Source of the DNA: Aromatoleum tolulyticum
GTDB taxonomy: Bacteria > Pseudomonadota > Gammaproteobacteria > Burkholderiales > Rhodocyclaceae
Reading direction: 5' to 3'
DNA: 64,000 nucleotides
Assembly (NCBI RefSeq): GCF_900156155.1
Contig: NZ_FTMD01000005.1
Location: 1-64,000, forward strand
The notes beneath the pieces are model-generated. The model was not told the DNA's origin. It saw nothing but the letters and a program-made list of their open reading frames with translations, and made no database searches. How positions within the stretch are numbered: position 1 is the first letter of the stretch; the number at the start of each line of letters is the position of its first letter. The translations under genes and the position numbers were made by a program. Shown here piece after piece: positions 49,415-60,200 of the stretch.

Positions 49415-50074
49415 ATGCGTATCGCTCTCCGCCCGCTGCTCCTCGCCCTGACCCTGGGAACCGCCCTGGCGCTGCCTGCTCACGCGCAGCAGTCGGCTTC
49501 GGGCGCCGTCGCGACCAAGGCGGTCGCGCGTACCGCCGTGGCCAAGCCCACTGCGGACGATCTCGTTGCCGGGGATTACGTCATCGACGTGGCTCACTCG
49601 CACGTCTATTTCTTCATTTCGCACCTCGGCGTGAGCCGCTTCATGGGGCGTTTCGACGACATCAAGGGCACCTTCGTGATCGGGCAGAAGCCGACCGAAA
49701 GCGCCGTCAGCGCGACGGTACCGGTGTCCAGCGTCAATACGAAGCACCAGAAGCTCGAAGATCACCTGAAGAGCCCCGACTTCTTCGATGCCTCGCAGTT
49801 TCCGAGCATGACCTTCGAGTCGACGCGCGTGCGCTGGAACGCCCGTGGCGAAGGCGTGCTGTCGGGCAACCTGACGATCCGCGGCGTCACCAAGCCGGTG
49901 GATTTCGACCTGAAGCTGACCGGCGCAGGCAAGGGCCCGCGCGGTGACACCCGTGCCGGATTCGAAGGCACCACCACCATCAAGCGCAGCGAGTTCGGCA
50001 TGACCTACGGTCTGCCGCGCGTCGTCGGCGATACGGTCGAGATCGCACTGTCGATCGAAGGCATCCGCCAGTAA
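49415..50074 (+). CDS. YceI-family periplasmic lipid-binding protein
   Basis: 219 residues from ATG 49415, with AAGGAAC as ribosome site. Signal peptide MRIALRPLLLALTLGTALAL, cleaved after HAQ. YceI features are GDYVIDVAHSHVYFFISHLG, FDDIKGTFVIGQKPTESAVS, LKSPDFFDASQFPSMTFEST, GNLTIRGVTKPVDFDLKLTG and RSEFGMTYGLPRVVGDTVEI. YceI is a lipocalin-like fold that binds polyprenyl or other isoprenoid lipids in the periplasm. An exact terminator follows. Confidence 0.95.
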   Translation: MRIALRPLLLALTLGTALALPAHAQQSASGAVATKAVARTAVAKPTADDLVAGDYVIDVAHSHVYFFISHLGVSRFMGRFDDIKGTFVIGQKPTESAVSATVPVSSVNTKHQKLEDHLKSPDFFDASQFPSMTFESTRVRWNARGEGVLSGNLTIRGVTKPVDFDLKLTGAGKGPRGDTRAGFEGTTTIKRSEFGMTYGLPRVVGDTVEIALSIEGIRQ

Positions 50075-50128
50075 GCATCCGCTGCCGGTGCGGCCCCGAG
50101 AGGCCGCATTGTCTGCGTTCAGCCCCAC

Positions 50129-50165
50129 GTTCGGCCCTGCCACCCGGCAGGGCCGAACTTTTTTT
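50129..50165 (+). terminator. Intrinsic terminator of the yceI-type gene
   Basis: GTTCGGCCCTGCC (50129-50141) pairs perfectly with GGCAGGGCCGAAC (50146-50158), followed by seven T residues. The long stem and T-run make it a strong intrinsic terminator for the plus-strand gene. Confidence 0.95.
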
Positions 50166-50200
50166 CGCGGGCCCCGGCTGCGGTCCGGTGCAATCAGTGC

Positions 50201-50851
50201 TCAATACTGGCTATCGAGTTCTTCCGCGACCAGCTGTTTGAGCTGCTCGTAGCCGAAGCTGGGCATCGGGCGCCCATTCACAAAGAATTCAGGCGTCTTG
50301 GTCACATTGAGGGTCCGTGCATCGGCCAGATCCTGCCTGACGATCGCATCGATCGCCGGGTCGGCCATGTCGGCCCTCAGTTTTGCAATGTCCAGGCCGA
50401 CGCCGTTGATGAAGTTCCACACCATGTCGGGCTGCGGGTTGTGGTGCGACGCCCAGTTCGGCTGCGCGGCAAACAACGCCTCGAGCGTTTCCCAGAACTT
50501 GCCCTGAAGCTTTGCCGCCGCCAGCAGCTTCACGACCTGTTCCGAGCCGTCGTGAAAGGGGGCGTAGCGCACGCTGACGCGAATGCGCCCAGGCGCGGCG
50601 GCCATCAGCTGTTTCACGTAGGGGAAGAAATCGCGGCAGGTCTCGCAGGCCGGATCGAGGAATTCGACGATGTGCACGCGCGCCTCGGCTTCTCCCAGCG
50701 TCGGCGAGTGTTCGCGCACGAGGATGGAACGGTTCTGATCGGCGACCTCGTCGCGGCGGGCGCTCTTGTCCGAATCATGGACGAGCGTCGCTGTGGCGAA
50801 TACTGCCACCATCAATGCGGCAGCAATTCCGAAAATGTACTTCTGATTCAT
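50201..50851 (-). CDS. DsbA-like thiol:disulfide oxidoreductase, membrane-anchored
   Basis: 216 residues. An N-terminal hydrophobic anchor (YIFGIAAALMVAVFATATLV) puts it in the periplasm. The thioredoxin-fold active site is VEFLDPACETCRDFFPYVKQ with C-E-T-C; the cis-Pro loop is NVTKTPEFFVNGRPMPSFGY. The DsbA helical insert (LQGKFWETLEALFAAQPNWA) is present. Its start overlaps the DsbB-like gene stop, so the pair is cotranslated: DsbA introduces disulfides and DsbB reoxidises it. Confidence 0.9.
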   Translation of the reverse strand: MNQKYIFGIAAALMVAVFATATLVHDSDKSARRDEVADQNRSILVREHSPTLGEAEARVHIVEFLDPACETCRDFFPYVKQLMAAAPGRIRVSVRYAPFHDGSEQVVKLLAAAKLQGKFWETLEALFAAQPNWASHHNPQPDMVWNFINGVGLDIAKLRADMADPAIDAIVRQDLADARTLNVTKTPEFFVNGRPMPSFGYEQLKQLVAEELDSQY

Positions 50852-51288
50852 CTGGACATCCTGTGTTGGGCAAAAAGGAGCAATCCGGCGATCAGCGTGA
50901 AGGCGATCAGCGACAGCATCGGAATGGTCAGGAAGCCGAACCATTCGATCTGGATCTCCTTGCACGAGACGCCGCGCGCGCAAGGCTGGATCCGCTCGGG
51001 AATCACGCCGGCGACGAGCAGCACGTGGAAAACCGCGACCAGCCACCCGGCGAGCGTCAGCGGCAGCGCGTAGCGGATCACGCTGCGATCGAGGGGGAAC
51101 ATTCCCGCGGGCAGGATCAGCACGAGCGGGAACATCGCGATCCGCTGCCACCAGCACAGCACGCAGGGCGGCAGTTCCATGACTTCGCCGAGGAAGAGTG
51201 CGCCGAGCATGGACGACGCGGCGACCAGCCACGCCCCGAACAGCGGCGTCCAGCCGGCCTGGGAGCTTGCGACGGGTTCAGCTTTCAT
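50848..51288 (-). CDS. DsbB/BdbC-like disulfide-bond formation protein
   Basis: 146 residues with four membrane helices (LFGAWLVAASSMLGALFLGE; IAMFPLVLILPAGMFPL; ALPLTLAGWLVAVFHVLLVA; IPMLSLIAFTLIAGLLLFAQ). The first periplasmic cysteine pair is ELPPCVLCWWQRIAM and the second RIQPCARGVSCKEIQIEWFG. The spacing of the second pair is as in BdbC-type relatives. It regenerates the DsbA-like partner by passing electrons to quinone. It overlaps the upstream DUF1330 gene by 11 bases and the downstream gene by four. Confidence 0.9.
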   Translation of the reverse strand: MKAEPVASSQAGWTPLFGAWLVAASSMLGALFLGEVMELPPCVLCWWQRIAMFPLVLILPAGMFPLDRSVIRYALPLTLAGWLVAVFHVLLVAGVIPERIQPCARGVSCKEIQIEWFGFLTIPMLSLIAFTLIAGLLLFAQHRMSR

Positions 51289-51574
51289 ACGAGATCAGGA
51301 CGACGTCGGCCGCCTGCTCGCGCAGCGGGATCAGGGCCTGATAGACGGGCGAGTTGAACCAGCCGTTGAGCGAATCGATGTCGGGGAAGCGCAGCACCAC
51401 GGTATCCGTGTGCGCATGCTCGCCGCCCAGCACGGTCACGCGCTTGCCGCGCAGCACCAGCTCGCCGCCCCAGCCCTCCAGCGTGCCGGGTACCCGGGAA
51501 CGGTATTGGTCCCATTTGGCGGGATCCTTGATCGTGATGTGGCCGATGACGTAGGCCGGGGCTTTCTGTCTCAT
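51278..51574 (-). CDS. DUF1330 protein
   Basis: 98 residues. AYVIGHITIKDPAKWDQYRS, WGGELVLRGKRVTVLGGEHA, HTDTVVLRFPDIDSLNGWFN and QALIPLREQAADVVLISYES together are the DUF1330 (dimeric alpha/beta barrel) pattern. No cofactor motif is seen. It overlaps the DsbB-like gene, making a three-gene operon. Its function is unknown; the fold suggests a small oxygenase-like or ligand-binding protein. Confidence 0.9.
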   Translation of the reverse strand: MRQKAPAYVIGHITIKDPAKWDQYRSRVPGTLEGWGGELVLRGKRVTVLGGEHAHTDTVVLRFPDIDSLNGWFNSPVYQALIPLREQAADVVLISYES

Positions 51575-51893
51575 CAGGTGTCCTGGAGGCGGTAGAACGA
51601 GGGGCCGCCGCGCGGCGGCGCTTCGCCGGGTCGGAATCTTCCGGCGGAAAGGCGCGGATTATATCCGAGTCATAAGGGCGCCTTTGGTTCCGCTTCCACG
51701 AAGTGCGTGACCAGGCAGCCGGTGCGCCGCGCGATCCCCTCCGCGACGCGCTCTTATGGTGAAACAGTGCGGTTGGGCGTGGGCTTTATAGCGGATCTTG
51801 TTATATTGAAATAAGGTTTTATGCGTTGTCACGCATCCGGCCATGGGCTATCGTCAAGGCCTTTCCTGTTCATCGCCCGCTATCGGATTCCGC
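51575..51893 (+). promoter_or_regulatory. 319-base control region of the sulfate-transport operon
   Basis: The right part is unusually AT-rich (TTATATTGAAATAAGGTTTT at 51801-51820), as in CysB-controlled promoters. ATGCGT-TGTC-ACGCAT at 51821-51836 is a perfect inverted repeat 58 bases before sbp and could be an operator. The left part, next to the DUF1330 start, is GC-rich and shows no clear signal. Confidence 0.45.
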
Positions 51894-52889
51894 ATGAAAA
51901 AACTGACCAGCCTGTTGCTTGCAGCCGGACTCGCCTTCGCCAGCGGAGCATTTGCCCAGTCCAATCTGCTCAACGTCTCCTACGACGTGGCGCGCGATGT
52001 CTACAAGGATTTCAATCCCCTGTTCCAGAAGCACTGGAAGGAAAAGACCGGCGAAACCGTCGAGCTGCGCCAGTCGCATGGCGGTTCGTCGAAGCAGGCC
52101 CGCGCCGTGGCCGACGGCCTCGAGGCCGACGTCGTGACGATGAACCAGGCCACCGACGTCGATTTCCTCGCCGAGAAGGGGCTGGTCGCGAAGGATTACC
52201 CGAAGAAGTTCCCCGACAACGCCTCGCCCTACACTTCGACGATGGTGTTCATCGTGCGCAAGGGCAACCCGAAGGCGATCAAGGACTGGAACGATATCGC
52301 CAAGCCGGGCATCCAGCTCATCATCCCGCACCCGAAGAACACCGGTAACGGCCGTTACTCGTATCTCGCCGCCTGGGGTTACGCGCTGAAGCAGCCCGGC
52401 GGCAACGACAAGAGCGCGCAAGAGTTCGTCGGCCAACTGCTCAAGAACGCGCCGCTGTTCGGCTCGGGCGGCCGCGATGCGACGACCACCTTCATGCAGC
52501 GCAAGATCGGCGATGTGCTGGTCACCTTCGAGTCCGAGGCCGAGCTGATCGCCAAGGAATTCGGGCGCGGCGAGTTCGAGGTCGTCTACCCCAGCCTGTC
52601 CATCCTCGCCGAATTCCCGGTCGCGATCGTCGATAAGGTCGTCGACAAGAAGGGTACGCGCAAGGTCGCGCAGGCCTACCTCGAATACCTGTGGTCGAAG
52701 GAAGGGCAGGAGAACGCCGCGGCGAACTACCTGCGCCCGCGCGATGCCGAAGTGCTGAAGAAGAATGCTGCGCAGTTCCCGCCGATCAAGACCTTCACCG
52801 TCGATGAGGTGTTCGGCGGCTGGAGCAAGGCGGCGGCCACGCACTTCAAGGATGGCGGCAGCTTCGACCAGATCTACGTTCAGAAGTAA
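51894..52889 (+). CDS. sbp: Sulfate/thiosulfate ABC transporter periplasmic binding protein
   Basis: 331 residues. Signal peptide MKKLTSLLLAAGLAFASGAF, cleaved after FAQ. LLNVSYDVARDVYKDFNPLF, ELRQSHGGSSKQARAVADGL and IPHPKNTGNGRYSYLAAWGY are the Sbp signature. The PHPKNTGNGRYS loop and GSGGRDATTTFMQRKIGDVL hold the sulfate-coordinating residues. ATG 51894 is chosen because the signal peptide begins there. It is the first gene of sbp-cysT-cysW-cysA. Confidence 0.95.
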   Translation: MKKLTSLLLAAGLAFASGAFAQSNLLNVSYDVARDVYKDFNPLFQKHWKEKTGETVELRQSHGGSSKQARAVADGLEADVVTMNQATDVDFLAEKGLVAKDYPKKFPDNASPYTSTMVFIVRKGNPKAIKDWNDIAKPGIQLIIPHPKNTGNGRYSYLAAWGYALKQPGGNDKSAQEFVGQLLKNAPLFGSGGRDATTTFMQRKIGDVLVTFESEAELIAKEFGRGEFEVVYPSLSILAEFPVAIVDKVVDKKGTRKVAQAYLEYLWSKEGQENAAANYLRPRDAEVLKKNAAQFPPIKTFTVDEVFGGWSKAAATHFKDGGSFDQIYVQK

Positions 52890-52908
52890 AATCCACGGTT
52901 TTTCGCGC

Positions 52909-52940
52909 GAAGCGGCCCCATCGCGGGCCGCTTCGCTTTT
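52909..52940 (+). terminator. Hairpin between sbp and cysT (probable attenuator)
   Basis: GAAGCGGCCC (52909-52918) pairs with GGGCCGCTTC (52925-52934), followed by GCTTTT. It lies inside the operon, 39 bases before cysT. Such hairpins commonly raise the level of binding protein over permease by partial termination or transcript protection. Confidence 0.75.
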
Positions 52941-52972
52941 CGATTTCCACGACTGACGGTTCGACTTTCGAC

Positions 52973-53869
52973 ATGTTTCCCGCTCCCGCCAAACGGGATG
53001 GCGTCTTGCCCGGCTTCCGCCTGGGGCTGGGCTATACGCTGACCTACCTGACCCTGCTGGTGCTGATCCCGCTCGGTGGCATGATCCTCATGACCGGCAA
53101 GCTGACCTGGGGCAGTTTCTGGGACATCGCGACCGCGGAGCGCGCGCTCGCCTCGTACCGGGTCACCTTCGGCGCCTCCCTCTTCGCGGCGATCGTGAAT
53201 GCCGTGTTCGGGCTGATCGTCGCATGGGTGCTGGTGCGCTATCCGTTTCCCGGCAAGCGCTTCGTCGACGCCCTCGTCGATCTGCCTTTCGCGCTGCCGA
53301 CCGCGGTGGCCGGCATCACGCTCGCGACGCTGTACGCGGAGAACGGCTGGGTCGGACAGTTCCTCGCCAAGCTCGGCATCAAGGTCGCCTTCACGCCGCT
53401 GGGCATCGTCGTCGCGCTGATCTTCGTGACGCTTCCCTTCGTCGTCCGCACGCTGCAGCCGGTGATCGAGGACATCGAGGCCGAGGTCGAGGAGGCCGCC
53501 GCCTCGCTGGGCGCCACACGCTGGCAGACTTTCGTGCGGGTCCTGCTGCCGGGCATCTTCCCGGCCTGGCTCACCGGTTTCACCCTCGCGTTCTCGCGCG
53601 CGATCGGCGAGTTCGGCTCGGTGATCTTCATCGCCGGCAACATGCCGCTGATCTCGGAGATCACGCCCTTGCTGATCATCTCCAAGCTCGAGCAGTACGA
53701 CCTGATCGGCGCGACGGCGCTTGCGGTCGTGATGCTGGTGATCTCCTTCGCGATGCTGCTGACGATCAACCTGCTGCAGTGGTGGGCCGCCAACCGTCAC
53801 GCGAAGGGCAACGATGCCGAACCGGCCGAGGCGCTCGCTCCCGGCGCGCTGGTGGAGGCACGTCCATGA
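52973..53869 (+). CDS. cysT: Sulfate ABC transporter permease CysT
   Basis: 298 residues with six membrane helices ([20 protein letters not shown] and others). [20 protein letters not shown] and the EAA loop [20 protein letters not shown] are the CysT/CysU pattern, followed by [20 protein letters not shown]. The C-terminus extends beyond the usual end with an Ala/Glu-rich tail. The gene overlaps cysW by four bases (ATGA). It forms one half of the sulfate channel. Confidence 0.95.
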   Translation: MFPAPAKRDGVLPGFRLGLGYTLTYLTLLVLIPLGGMILMTGKLTWGSFWDIATAERALASYRVTFGASLFAAIVNAVFGLIVAWVLVRYPFPGKRFVDALVDLPFALPTAVAGITLATLYAENGWVGQFLAKLGIKVAFTPLGIVVALIFVTLPFVVRTLQPVIEDIEAEVEEAAASLGATRWQTFVRVLLPGIFPAWLTGFTLAFSRAIGEFGSVIFIAGNMPLISEITPLLIISKLEQYDLIGATALAVVMLVISFAMLLTINLLQWWAANRHAKGNDAEPAEALAPGALVEARP

Positions 53870-54758
53870 CAGTACGCCGTGCCACCGCGGAGCCGCGCTG
53901 GGTCCGCCTGCTGCTGACGGGCGTCGCCCTCGGCTTCCTGTTCCTGTTCCTCGTCCTGCCGCTGATCGCGGTGTTCTGGGAAGCTTTCGCGCATGGCGCG
54001 CAGGCCTACTGGGAGGCGCTGAAGGAGTCCGAGGCGCGGTCGGCGATGCTGCTGACGCTGACCATCGCCGCGGTCGTGCTGCCCTTCAACATCGCCTTCG
54101 GCGTCGCCGCGGCGTGGGCGATCGCGAAGTTCGAATTCCGCGGCAAGAGCCTGCTCACGACGCTGATCGACCTGCCGTTCGCGGTGTCGCCGGTCGTCGC
54201 CGGCCTGATCTTCATCATCCTGTTCGGCGCGCAGGGCTTCTTCGGCTCCTGGCTCGTCGCGAACGAGATCAAGATCATCTTCGCGCTGCCGGGCATGGTG
54301 CTCGCGACGCTTTTCGTCACCTTCCCCTTCGTCGCACGCGAACTGATCCCGCTGATGCAGGCGCAGGGGCGCGACGAGGAGGAGGCCGCGATCTCGCTCG
54401 GTGCTTCCGGCTGGCAGATGTTCTGGCGCGTGACGTTGCCGAACATCAAGTGGGGCCTGATGTACGGCGTCATTCTCGCGAACGCACGCGCGATGGGCGA
54501 GTTCGGCGCCGTGAGCGTCGTCTCCGGTCACATCCGCGGCGAGACCAACACCCTGCCGCTGCACGTCGAGATCCTCTACAACGAGTACAACCAGATCGGC
54601 GCCTTCGCCGCGGCGACCGTCCTCGCCTTCCTCGGCCTCGTGACGCTGGTTGCGAAGACCGTCGTCGAGTGGCGCATGCGCAAGGAAACCGAAATGCTGA
54701 CCGCCGATCTGCCGCCCGAAAAAACCGAACAGACCCCGACCGTGGCCACGGAACGCCC

Positions 54759-54762
<4 letters not shown>
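53866..54762 (+). CDS. cysW: Sulfate ABC transporter permease CysW
   Basis: 298 residues. Six membrane helices ([20 protein letters not shown] and others). [40 protein letters not shown] and [20 protein letters not shown] followed by [20 protein letters not shown] are the CysW pattern. A polar tail of about 25 residues follows the last helix. The start overlaps cysT and the end overlaps cysA by four bases. Confidence 0.95.
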
Positions 54763-55826
<1,064 letters not shown>

Positions 55827-55847
55827 TCGGCTGCCCCCGGCGGGCGG

Positions 55848-56270
55848 CTACTCTTCCGGAACAAACTGCGGGTTCCACACCACTTCCCACAGGTGGCCGT
55901 CCGGGTCCGCGAAATAGCCGGCGTAACCGCCCCAGAACGTGTTGCCGGCCGGCTTCACGATGCGTGCGCCGGCCTGCCGGGCCTGGTCCATGACCGCATC
56001 GACGTCCTGTTTCGATGCAACGTTGTGCCCCAGCGAGCATTCGGTGGAGGAGGGGGCGCCGGCAGGCAGTCCCGTATCGTGCGCGAGACTGTTCCGTGGC
56101 CAGAGCGCCAGCTTGACGCCGTGCTGGAGGTCGAAGAATGCGACGGCGCCATGTTCGAACTCGGTACCGATGATGCCTTGTGTGGGAAGGCCGAGGCCGT
56201 CGCGGTAGAAGCGCACGGCGCGCTCGAGGTCGTCCACGGCGAGGGTCAGGACTGTCAGTCTGGGCTTCAT
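55848..56270 (-). CDS. VOC-family (glyoxalase-like) protein
   Basis: 140 residues. LTVLTLAVDDLERAVRFYRD opens the first beta-alpha-beta unit, VKLALWPRNSLAHDTGLPAG is the middle, and KPAGNTFWGGYAGYFADPDG followed by HLWEVVWNP closes the second. The metal-binding Glu and His positions cannot be fixed with certainty. VOC proteins include glyoxalases, dioxygenases and resistance proteins; none can be chosen here. It is a single gene. Confidence 0.85.
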   Translation of the reverse strand: MKPRLTVLTLAVDDLERAVRFYRDGLGLPTQGIIGTEFEHGAVAFFDLQHGVKLALWPRNSLAHDTGLPAGAPSSTECSLGHNVASKQDVDAVMDQARQAGARIVKPAGNTFWGGYAGYFADPDGHLWEVVWNPQFVPEE

Positions 56271-56310
56271 GTTTCCCTCCTGATATGTTGCGGCGTTGCC
56301 GGACGCAGGC

Positions 56311-57093
56311 TCAGCGCGTGGCCCCCTTGTCCCGGATCAGTTCGGCGACGTGCCTGGCTTCCACCGTGTCCAGTTTGCACGCAAGCGCGAGCGCGGATTC
56401 GCCTTTGCGGGTGCTGGTGAAGACGTCCGCGCCGTGTTCGACCAGCAGCCGGGCGATGTCCGCCACCCCGCCCGACAGCGACAGCAGGAGGGGCGTGTTG
56501 CCCAACGGATCGCGCACGTTAACCTGTGCGCCGCGGATGACGAGCGCCTCGGCAATGCTGCGGTAGCCCTCGGTCGGTTTGCCGCAGGCGACGAGGAGGG
56601 GCGTGAGGCCCAGGCGGTCGCGCGCGTTCACGTCCGCGCCGGCGTTCACCAGGATGCTGGCAATCACGGTGAAGCCGCTCTTCAGGGCGAAGAGCAGCGG
56701 CGGGGTGCCGTCGACCTCGATGCCGTGGATGCTGAATTTCGCTCGCACGAAGAGGTCGATGAGTGGGCGGTCGCCGGCGCGCAAGGCGGCGATGAATGCT
56801 TCCCGGTCGACGGTGATGCCGCGTTCGGCGAGTTCGCGGACCGCATGTTCGCGCCGCTCGGCTTGGCGGAAGGTCTCCAGTTCGCGGAATTCTCGCAGCG
56901 TGATGATGTCGGCCAGCACGAGGGGTGGAAAGCCCTGGCGGTCGCCGCGCTTGTCGATGAGGAGATCGCTGAAGTAATCGTGGATTTCGGGCGTATCCCA
57001 CAGGAATTCGATGCGCGTGAGGATGCGGTCGAATTTCTCTTCGAGGTGGATCGGATACTTGTCGCCCAGGCACTCGAAGAGGGGGTGCTTCAT
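56311..57093 (-). CDS. Ankyrin-repeat protein
   Basis: 260 residues. The N-terminal 100 residues (MKHPLFECLGDKYPIHLEEK, FDRILTRIEFLWDTPEIHDY, FSDLLIDKRGDRQGFPPLVL) are a conserved but unnamed region. Four ankyrin repeats follow: EVDGTPPLLFALKSGF, DRLGLTPLLVACGK, DPLGNTPLLLSLSGG and TRKGESALALACKLD, with the intervening LLVEHGADV type turns. It is probably cytoplasmic, with no signal peptide. Ankyrin repeats mediate protein contacts; the partner is unknown. It is a single gene upstream of the VOC gene on the same strand. Confidence 0.85.
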   Translation of the reverse strand: MKHPLFECLGDKYPIHLEEKFDRILTRIEFLWDTPEIHDYFSDLLIDKRGDRQGFPPLVLADIITLREFRELETFRQAERREHAVRELAERGITVDREAFIAALRAGDRPLIDLFVRAKFSIHGIEVDGTPPLLFALKSGFTVIASILVNAGADVNARDRLGLTPLLVACGKPTEGYRSIAEALVIRGAQVNVRDPLGNTPLLLSLSGGVADIARLLVEHGADVFTSTRKGESALALACKLDTVEARHVAELIRDKGATR

Positions 57094-57257
57094 CGATGTA
57101 GTTCCAGTCGTCGGGCGAACGCCGGAGTGGCATTCCCGTTATCTCGCAAACGATTTCCATTCTTGCATGATCGAGCCCGTTTCGGGGCCTCGGCGCGGCG
57201 GTCGCGGCACGGTCCCCGGACCGTGCCGCCGCAGCGCTGAGGTCGGGGGCGGGGCCG

Positions 57258-60200
57258 TCAGGCCCTGACCGCGTCGAGCAGCTCCCGTACGCCCTGCACG
57301 CGCTGTTTCAGGTTGGGCAGGCTGGCCTTGCGGATCAGCCGGTCGGGGCCGGACATCTTGGTGTTGCGGTCCTTCTGGATCAGCATGATCACCTTGACCG
57401 GATCAATCGGCGGGTTGGGCCCGAACTGGACGCTGATCTGCGCGTCGCTGGCGTCGAGCTTGGCGACGCCGTAGGGCTTCACGAGCAGGCGCAGGCGGTG
57501 CGATTCGATCAGGGCCTGGGTCTGCGGCGGCAGCTCGCCGAAGCGGTCGATCAGTTCCTCCTGCAGGCTGCGCAGCTCGTCGTCCGCATCGCAGTTGGCC
57601 AGGCGCTTGTAGAGCGTCAGACGCTCCTGCACGTCGGGGCAGTAGTCGTTCGGCAGCAGCGCGGGCGTGTGCAGGTTGATCTCGGAGACGACTTCCAGCG
57701 GCTGGCTGAGGTCGGGCTCCTTGCCCGCCTGCAGGTCGCGCACGGCGCGCTTGAGCATCTCGGTGTACAGGCTGAAGCCGACCTGCTGGATCTCGCCGGA
57801 CTGATTCTCGCCGAGCACCTCGCCCGCGCCGCGGATCTCCAGGTCGTGCATCGCGAGGTAGAAGCCGGAACCGAGCTCCTCCATCGCCGTGATCGCCTCG
57901 AGGCGCTTCTGCGCCAGTGCCGTCGGCTTGGCATGGGCGTCCGTCAGCAGGTAGGCGTAGGCCTGGTGGTGGCTGCGCCCGACGCGGCCGCGCAGCTGGT
58001 GGAGCTGGGCGAGGCCGAAGCGGTCGGCGCGGTTGATGATGATGGTGTTGGCAGTGGGGATGTTGATGCCGGTCTCGATGATGGTCGTGCACAGCAGCAG
58101 GTTGGCGCGCTGCGACGTGAAGTCGCGCATCACGCGTTCGAGTTCGCGCTCCGGCAGCTGGCCGTGGCCGACGACGATGCGTGCCTCGGGCACCAGTTCC
58201 GCGAGGTCGTCGCGCACGTTTTCGATCGTCTCGACCTCGTTGTGCAGGAAATACACCTGGCCGCCGCGCTTGAACTCGCGCAGCACCGCCTCGCGCACGA
58301 TGCCCTTGCTGTGGCGCTGCACGAAGGTCTTGATCGCGAGGCGCTTCTGCGGCGCGGTGGCAATCACCGAAAACTCGCGCAGGCCTTCGAGCGCGAGGCC
58401 GAGCGTGCGCGGGATCGGCGTCGCGGTGAGGGTCAGGATGTCGATCTCGCTGCGCAGCGCCTTCAGGGCCTCCTTCTGGCGCACGCCGAAGCGGTGCTCC
58501 TCGTCGATGATGACGAGGCCGAGGCGCTTGAAGACGACGTCCTTCTGCAGCAGGCGATGCGTGCCGATGATGATGTCGACCTTGCCTTCGGCGAGCTGCT
58601 TGAGGGCTTCGGCCTGTTCCTTGGCGCTCTTGAAGCGCGACAGCTCGGCGATGCGGATCGGGAAGTCGGCGAAGCGGTCGGCAAAGGTCTGGTAGTGCTG
58701 TTCGGCCAGCAGCGTGGTCGGGGTCAGGACGACCACCTGCTTGCCGTCGGCCACCGCGATGAAGGCCGCGCGCAGGGCGACCTCGGTCTTGCCGAAGCCG
58801 ACGTCGCCGCACACGAGGCGGTCCATCGGCCGGCCGGATTTCATGTCGGCGATGACGGCGTCGATCGCGCCCTGCTGGTCCGGGGTGGTCTCGAAGCCGA
58901 AGCCTTCCGCGAACGCGTCGAGGTCGTGCTGCTTGAAATCGAAGCGGTGGCCGGGGCGGGCCGCGCGCTGCGCGTACAGGGCCAGCAGTTCGGCCGCGGT
59001 GTCGCGCACCTGCATGGCGGCCTTGCGCTTGGCCTTGTCCCACTGGCCGGAGCCGAGGCGGTGCAGTTCGACGGCCTCCGGGGCGGCACCGGCGTAGCGC
59101 GAGATCACGTGCAGCTGGGCGACCGGCACGTAGAGCTTGTCGCCGTTGGCGTATTCCAGGTCGAGGAACTCGGTCTGCCCCTCGCCGAGGTCCATGTGGA
59201 TCAGCCCGAGGTAGCGGCCGATGCCGTGCGACTCATGCACCACCGGGTCGCCCGGTCGCAGCTCGGAGAGGTCGCGCAGCCACCCCTCCATCGTCGCCGC
59301 CTTGCGTGCGTCGCGGCGGGCGCGCGTGCGCGTGGTGGCGGCATACAGCTCGGATTCGGTGACGATCGCGATCTTCGCGTCGGGCAGCAGGAAGCCGGTG
59401 GCGAGCGGGCCGACGCCCAGCGCGAGGGGCTCGGATGATGCGAGAAAGCCCGCGAAATCCGCACTTGCAGCGGGTTTCAGCCCGTATTCGGCGAAGAATT
59501 CCGACATCGTCTCGCGCCGGCCCGGGGCGTCGGCCAGCACCAGCATCCGTCCGCCAGCCGCGGCCCATTCGCCTTCGAGGAAGGCTTTGAAACGATGCAG
59601 CGGATCGGTCGCCTTGCGCTCCACGGACAAGTCGGGGAGCTGCGCCGCCGCGGCGGCGGTTTCGGCGCCGGCATCCGGTGCGGCGATGTGGACGCGCGGG
59701 CGATCCTTGAGCGCGGTGTAGAAGGACTCCTGGCCGAGGAACAGCGCTTCCGGCGGCAGCACCGGACGTGTGCGGTCGCCCTTGAGGAAGTCGTAGCGCG
59801 AGCGCGTGTCGCGCCAGAACTCGTCGATCGCGGTCGGAACGTCACGGTGCAGGACCACTGCGGCATCGGCCGGCAGGTAGTCGAACAGGGTAGCCGTGTC
59901 GTCGAAGAACAGCGGCAGGAAGTACTCGATGCCCGCCGGTGCGATGCCGTTCGACACGTCCTTGTACAGCGACACGCGCGAGGGGTCGCCCTCGAAGGTT
60001 TCGCGGAAGCGGCTGCGGAAGTGCGTGCGTCCCTTCTCGTCCATCGGGAACTCGCGCGCCGGCAGCATGCGGATCTCCGGCACGGGATAGACGGTACGCT
60101 GCGTGTCCGGATCGAAGGTCTTGATGCTCTCGACCTCGTCGTCGAAGAGGTCGATGCGGAAGGGCAGGGCCGCCCCCATCGGATAGAGATCGACCAGTCC

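Noticed and set aside
57498-59438. A 646-residue plus-strand frame inside mfd
   Set aside because: Antisense shadow of Mfd, which is complete and clearly conserved.
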